From positions 372,001 through 436,000 of the forward strand of contig NZ_VORZ01000002.1 in NCBI RefSeq assembly GCF_007997305.1: a stretch of 64,000 nt of DNA, in the 5' to 3' direction. Below the pieces are notes generated by a model. That model made no database searches and had not been told where the DNA came from. It saw only the letters and a program-made list of their open reading frames with translations. This document shows, piece after piece, positions 61,380-64,000 of the stretch. Each line of letters starts with the position of its first letter. Position 1 is the first letter of the stretch. This DNA is from Psychrobacter frigidicola (GTDB lineage Bacteria; Pseudomonadota; Gammaproteobacteria; Pseudomonadales; Moraxellaceae). A program made the translations under genes and the position numbers.

Positions 61380-62561
61380 TTAAGGCAGTTCAATAGCAAT
61401 GGCTACGGCTTCACCGCCACCGATACATAAAGTCGCCACGCCTTTTTTACCGCCAGTACGCTGTAAAGAGTTAATCAAGGTAATGACGATACGTGCACCA
61501 GAGCAACCGATCGGATGACCAAGGGCACAAGCGCCGCCTTCGATATTAACTTTAGCATGATCGATATGAAGCTCATCCATCGCCGCCATCGTAACCATAG
61601 CAAAGGCTTCGTTAATCTCCCATAGATCGACATCAGCAATTGACCAGCTTGCATTCGTAAGTACTTTTTCAATCGCGCCAATTGGGGCAATGGTAAATTC
61701 ACTTGGATGCCGTGAGTTTGAGGCAGTAGCGATAATGCGTGCTTGATAATTTAGACCTTCAGCTTTGGCTTGAGACTCTTTCATCAGCACCACTGCGGCT
61801 GCACCATCTGAGATTGAGCTGGCATTGGCTGCGGTAATCGTACCGTCTTTGGCAAAGGCAGGGCGTAAGGTTGGGATGCGCTCAGCATTGGCAAGTGCTG
61901 GTTCTTCATCCGTCTCGACGGTTTTTTCACTTTTACGAGTCGCAAAAGTTACTGGTGTGATTTCATTATCGAAATGACCGTCTTTAATAGCGGTTAGAGC
62001 ACGGTTGAGTGACTCAATAGCAAACTCATCCATCTGTTCGCGGGTATAGCCTTTTTCATCGGCCATCTCTTGTGCAAACTGACCCATGAGCCTGCCAGTT
62101 TCGGCATCTTCTAGACCATCTAAAAACATGTGGTCTTTGACTTCTTTATTGCCCATACGGTAGCCACTACGTGCACCAGGCATAACATAGGGCGTATTGG
62201 TCATCGATTCCATACCACCTGCAACGGCAACGTTGAAGCTACCTGCCTTAATACCATCACAAGCCTGCATGATTGCTTTTAGACCAGAGCCGCATAGCTT
62301 ATTAATAGTTACTGCGCCAGTAGCATCTGGCAGCCCCGCTGCGCGCATGGCTTGACGAGCAGGCCCCTGACCAAGTCCAGCCGTTAGGACACAGCCCATG
62401 ATGACTTCATCAATGCTATCAGTACTAATACCAGCGCGGGCAACTGCCGCTTTGATGGCTGCAGCACCTAAATCAGTGGCGCTGATATCTTTTAATGCAC
62501 CCTGAAAGCCACCCATTGGCGTACGCGCACTATTAACAATTACAATCGCATCATTTGACAT
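61380..62561 (-). CDS. Acetyl-CoA C-acetyltransferase (thiolase II)
   Basis: 393 aa, standard thiolase length. Catalytic Cys90 in NKLCGSGLKA, NEAFAMV, the GGACALGHPIGCSG His motif and the C-terminal CIGGGEAVA Cys are all present. It joins two acetyl-CoA to acetoacetyl-CoA or works in reverse in acyl degradation; motif details favour the biosynthetic/AtoB-PhaA type over FadA. No fad or pha partners are adjacent. AAGGAAGGAT precedes the ATG. Confidence 0.93.
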   Translation of the reverse strand: MSNDAIVIVNSARTPMGGFQGALKDISATDLGAAAIKAAVARAGISTDSIDEVIMGCVLTAGLGQGPARQAMRAAGLPDATGAVTINKLCGSGLKAIMQACDGIKAGSFNVAVAGGMESMTNTPYVMPGARSGYRMGNKEVKDHMFLDGLEDAETGRLMGQFAQEMADEKGYTREQMDEFAIESLNRALTAIKDGHFDNEITPVTFATRKSEKTVETDEEPALANAERIPTLRPAFAKDGTITAANASSISDGAAAVVLMKESQAKAEGLNYQARIIATASNSRHPSEFTIAPIGAIEKVLTNASWSIADVDLWEINEAFAMVTMAAMDELHIDHAKVNIEGGACALGHPIGCSGARIVITLINSLQRTGGKKGVATLCIGGGEAVAIAIELP

Positions 62562-62662
62562 GGTTATCCTTCCTTATCAGTAGGTTTTGATTAATACTTA
62601 GTATAATATCGGCTAAGCGCGCCCATACACTGAGTGCTTTACTTACTCATATACGCTACCAG

Positions 62663-63991
62663 CTATGCCAATTCATCCAAGCGAATACGCACGACTTTGT
62701 CAGTAATAGCATCAAGTTTTTCGATTTTCTCAATCGCTAGATTCATCTGACTCTCGACTACTGGCAAGGTCAAGATAATGATCGGTACTTGCCCAGCTTT
62801 GTGTGCAGGTTTTTGTAAAATTGCATCAATATTAATACCGGCATCGCTCAGGATACGGGTAATATCGGCTAATACGCCTGGATTATCATAAGCATGGACG
62901 CGTAGATAGTAGCCAGTAATCATTTGCTCAGCGCGTAATATTGGGGTATCAGAGAGTTGCTTCGGCAAAAAAGACAAATGCGGTACATGATGGCCATGTT
63001 GACTGGAATTATCTGTGCCCAATACGCGTACTAAATCCATGACGTCGGCCATGACTGCAGAGGCCGTTGCGCCTGCACCCGCCCCGTCACCATAATAAAG
63101 CGTCTGCCCAAGTGGATGTGAGTTTACCAATACGGCGTTCTTAACCCCATTCACATTGGCAAGTAACGCATCTTGTGGAATCAAGGTTGGATGCACACGC
63201 AGTTCGATACCTTCCTCACCTTTATCGTTAGTACGGCGAACCGCAAAGCCTACATGCTTGATACGGTAGCCCAATTCTTCAGCATAATTGACATCTTGTA
63301 AGGTAATAGCGGTGATACCTTCGCAATATACCTTGTCAAACTGTAACGGAATACCAAAGGCGATAGAGGCAAGTAGCGCCAATTTATGTGCCGCATCGAT
63401 GCCTTCTACATCAAAAGTCGGATCGGCTTCAGCGTAGCCCAAGTCTTGCGCCTCTTTTAGCACATCGGCAAAGGGGCGACCGGTATCACGCATCTCAGAC
63501 ATGATAAAGTTGCCTGTACCGTTAATGATACCCGCGAGCCAATCTACTTTATTAGCAGCAAGCGCTTCACGCATAACTTTAATAATCGGAATACCGCCTG
63601 CCACTGCAGCTTCATAAGCCACATGGACGTTATTGGCTTCAGCTAAAGCAAAAATCTCATTGCCATGTTCAGCCAGCAGAGCTTTATTAGCAGTCACGAC
63701 ATGCTTACCGTGTTTGATGGCATGCATAATGATGTCTTTAGCGAAGGTCGTGCCGCCGATGACCTCAATGACAATATCAACGTTATCGCTGGCAGCGACG
63801 GCCATTAGATCATCATTTTGAATAATACTGGCGTCAATATCATCACGCTGGCGGCGCGTACCGACTTCGGTAATAATAATATCGCGCCCGCTGCGACGTT
63901 TAAGCTCGTCTAAGTTATCATTGATTAGATTGATCACGCCAGTACCGACAGTACCGAGGCCAAGTATGGCTAGTTTGATGGGTTTACTCAC
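62663..63991 (-). CDS. hom: Homoserine dehydrogenase
   Basis: 442 aa, starting with GTG at 63991 after GAGGAT. NAD(P)-binding GLGTVGTGV near the N-terminus, VVTANKALLAEHG with the catalytic Lys, the central homoserine dehydrogenase domain (YAEADPTFDVEGIDAAHKLALLA), and a C-terminal ACT domain (YYLRVHAYDNPGVLADITRIL) typical of the monofunctional, threonine-regulated enzyme. It reduces aspartate semialdehyde to homoserine for Thr and Met synthesis. Complete within the window. Confidence 0.96.
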   Translation of the reverse strand: MSKPIKLAILGLGTVGTGVINLINDNLDELKRRSGRDIIITEVGTRRQRDDIDASIIQNDDLMAVAASDNVDIVIEVIGGTTFAKDIIMHAIKHGKHVVTANKALLAEHGNEIFALAEANNVHVAYEAAVAGGIPIIKVMREALAANKVDWLAGIINGTGNFIMSEMRDTGRPFADVLKEAQDLGYAEADPTFDVEGIDAAHKLALLASIAFGIPLQFDKVYCEGITAITLQDVNYAEELGYRIKHVGFAVRRTNDKGEEGIELRVHPTLIPQDALLANVNGVKNAVLVNSHPLGQTLYYGDGAGAGATASAVMADVMDLVRVLGTDNSSQHGHHVPHLSFLPKQLSDTPILRAEQMITGYYLRVHAYDNPGVLADITRILSDAGINIDAILQKPAHKAGQVPIIILTLPVVESQMNLAIEKIEKLDAITDKVVRIRLDELA

Positions 63992-64000
63992 AGTATCCTC

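Overview
The window looks like chromosomal DNA of a gammaproteobacterium of the family Moraxellaceae, most probably Psychrobacter. This is inferred, not proven, from moderate-to-low GC with AT-rich intergenic DNA, a wax-ester synthase/DGAT of the Acinetobacter AtfA type, Moraxella-like type IV pilins with sigma-54 promoters, and scattered single type II secretion genes. No plasmid, prophage, transposase or integrase gene was seen.

Layout. 1-2.9 kb: the end of an unidentified gene, a GatB/YqeY-like protein, rpsU, and two tandem c5-type cytochrome lipoproteins. 3-9.7 kb: tsaD, crcB/fluC, a MetR-like LysR regulator, the polyamine ABC transporter genes potA-potB-potC (no potD in the window) and a beta-carbonic anhydrase. 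9.8-21.3 kb: gloA, a cytochrome c' lipoprotein, hemF, ribA, dxs, suhB, WS/DGAT, thiG and gspE. 21.4-26.5 kb: an exported RidA-like protein, a DUF4442 protein, a two-gene McrBC-type restriction system, and a tRNA-Pro/Arg/His operon with a near-consensus promoter. 26.9-37.8 kb: an AraC regulator, an unidentified 346-aa protein, gspF, gspG, a free-standing DsbD alpha domain next to full-length dsbD, a DUF3465 lipoprotein, pldA and comF.

38-51.3 kb is a large type IV pilus region, all on the + strand. A minor-pilin/tip operon (fimT-pilV-pilW-pilX-pilY1-pilE-pilE2) is followed by a tandem array of five closely related major-pilin genes and one divergent sixth. Four sigma-54-like promoters (TGGCAC-N5-CTGCA) lie in the array, each exactly 132 nt from its pilin ATG, with a conserved, apparently structured 5' leader. 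Copies 2-5 end in related hairpin terminators. This array is the most unusual structure in the window.

51.4-64 kb: fdxA, mutS, secA, a small lipoprotein, two stress-type DUF2382 proteins (one with a PRC barrel), an acetyl-CoA acetyltransferase and homoserine dehydrogenase at the right edge.

Functional themes: surface and secretion machinery (type IV pili, T2SS, SecA, DsbD, PldA); respiratory and stress cytochromes; cofactor and isoprenoid synthesis (hemF, ribA, dxs, thiG); storage lipid metabolism (WS/DGAT, thiolase); and defence (McrBC). Genes are densely packed, often with TAATG stop-start overlaps, and many long perfect palindromes serve as terminators between genes, several of them convergent pairs.
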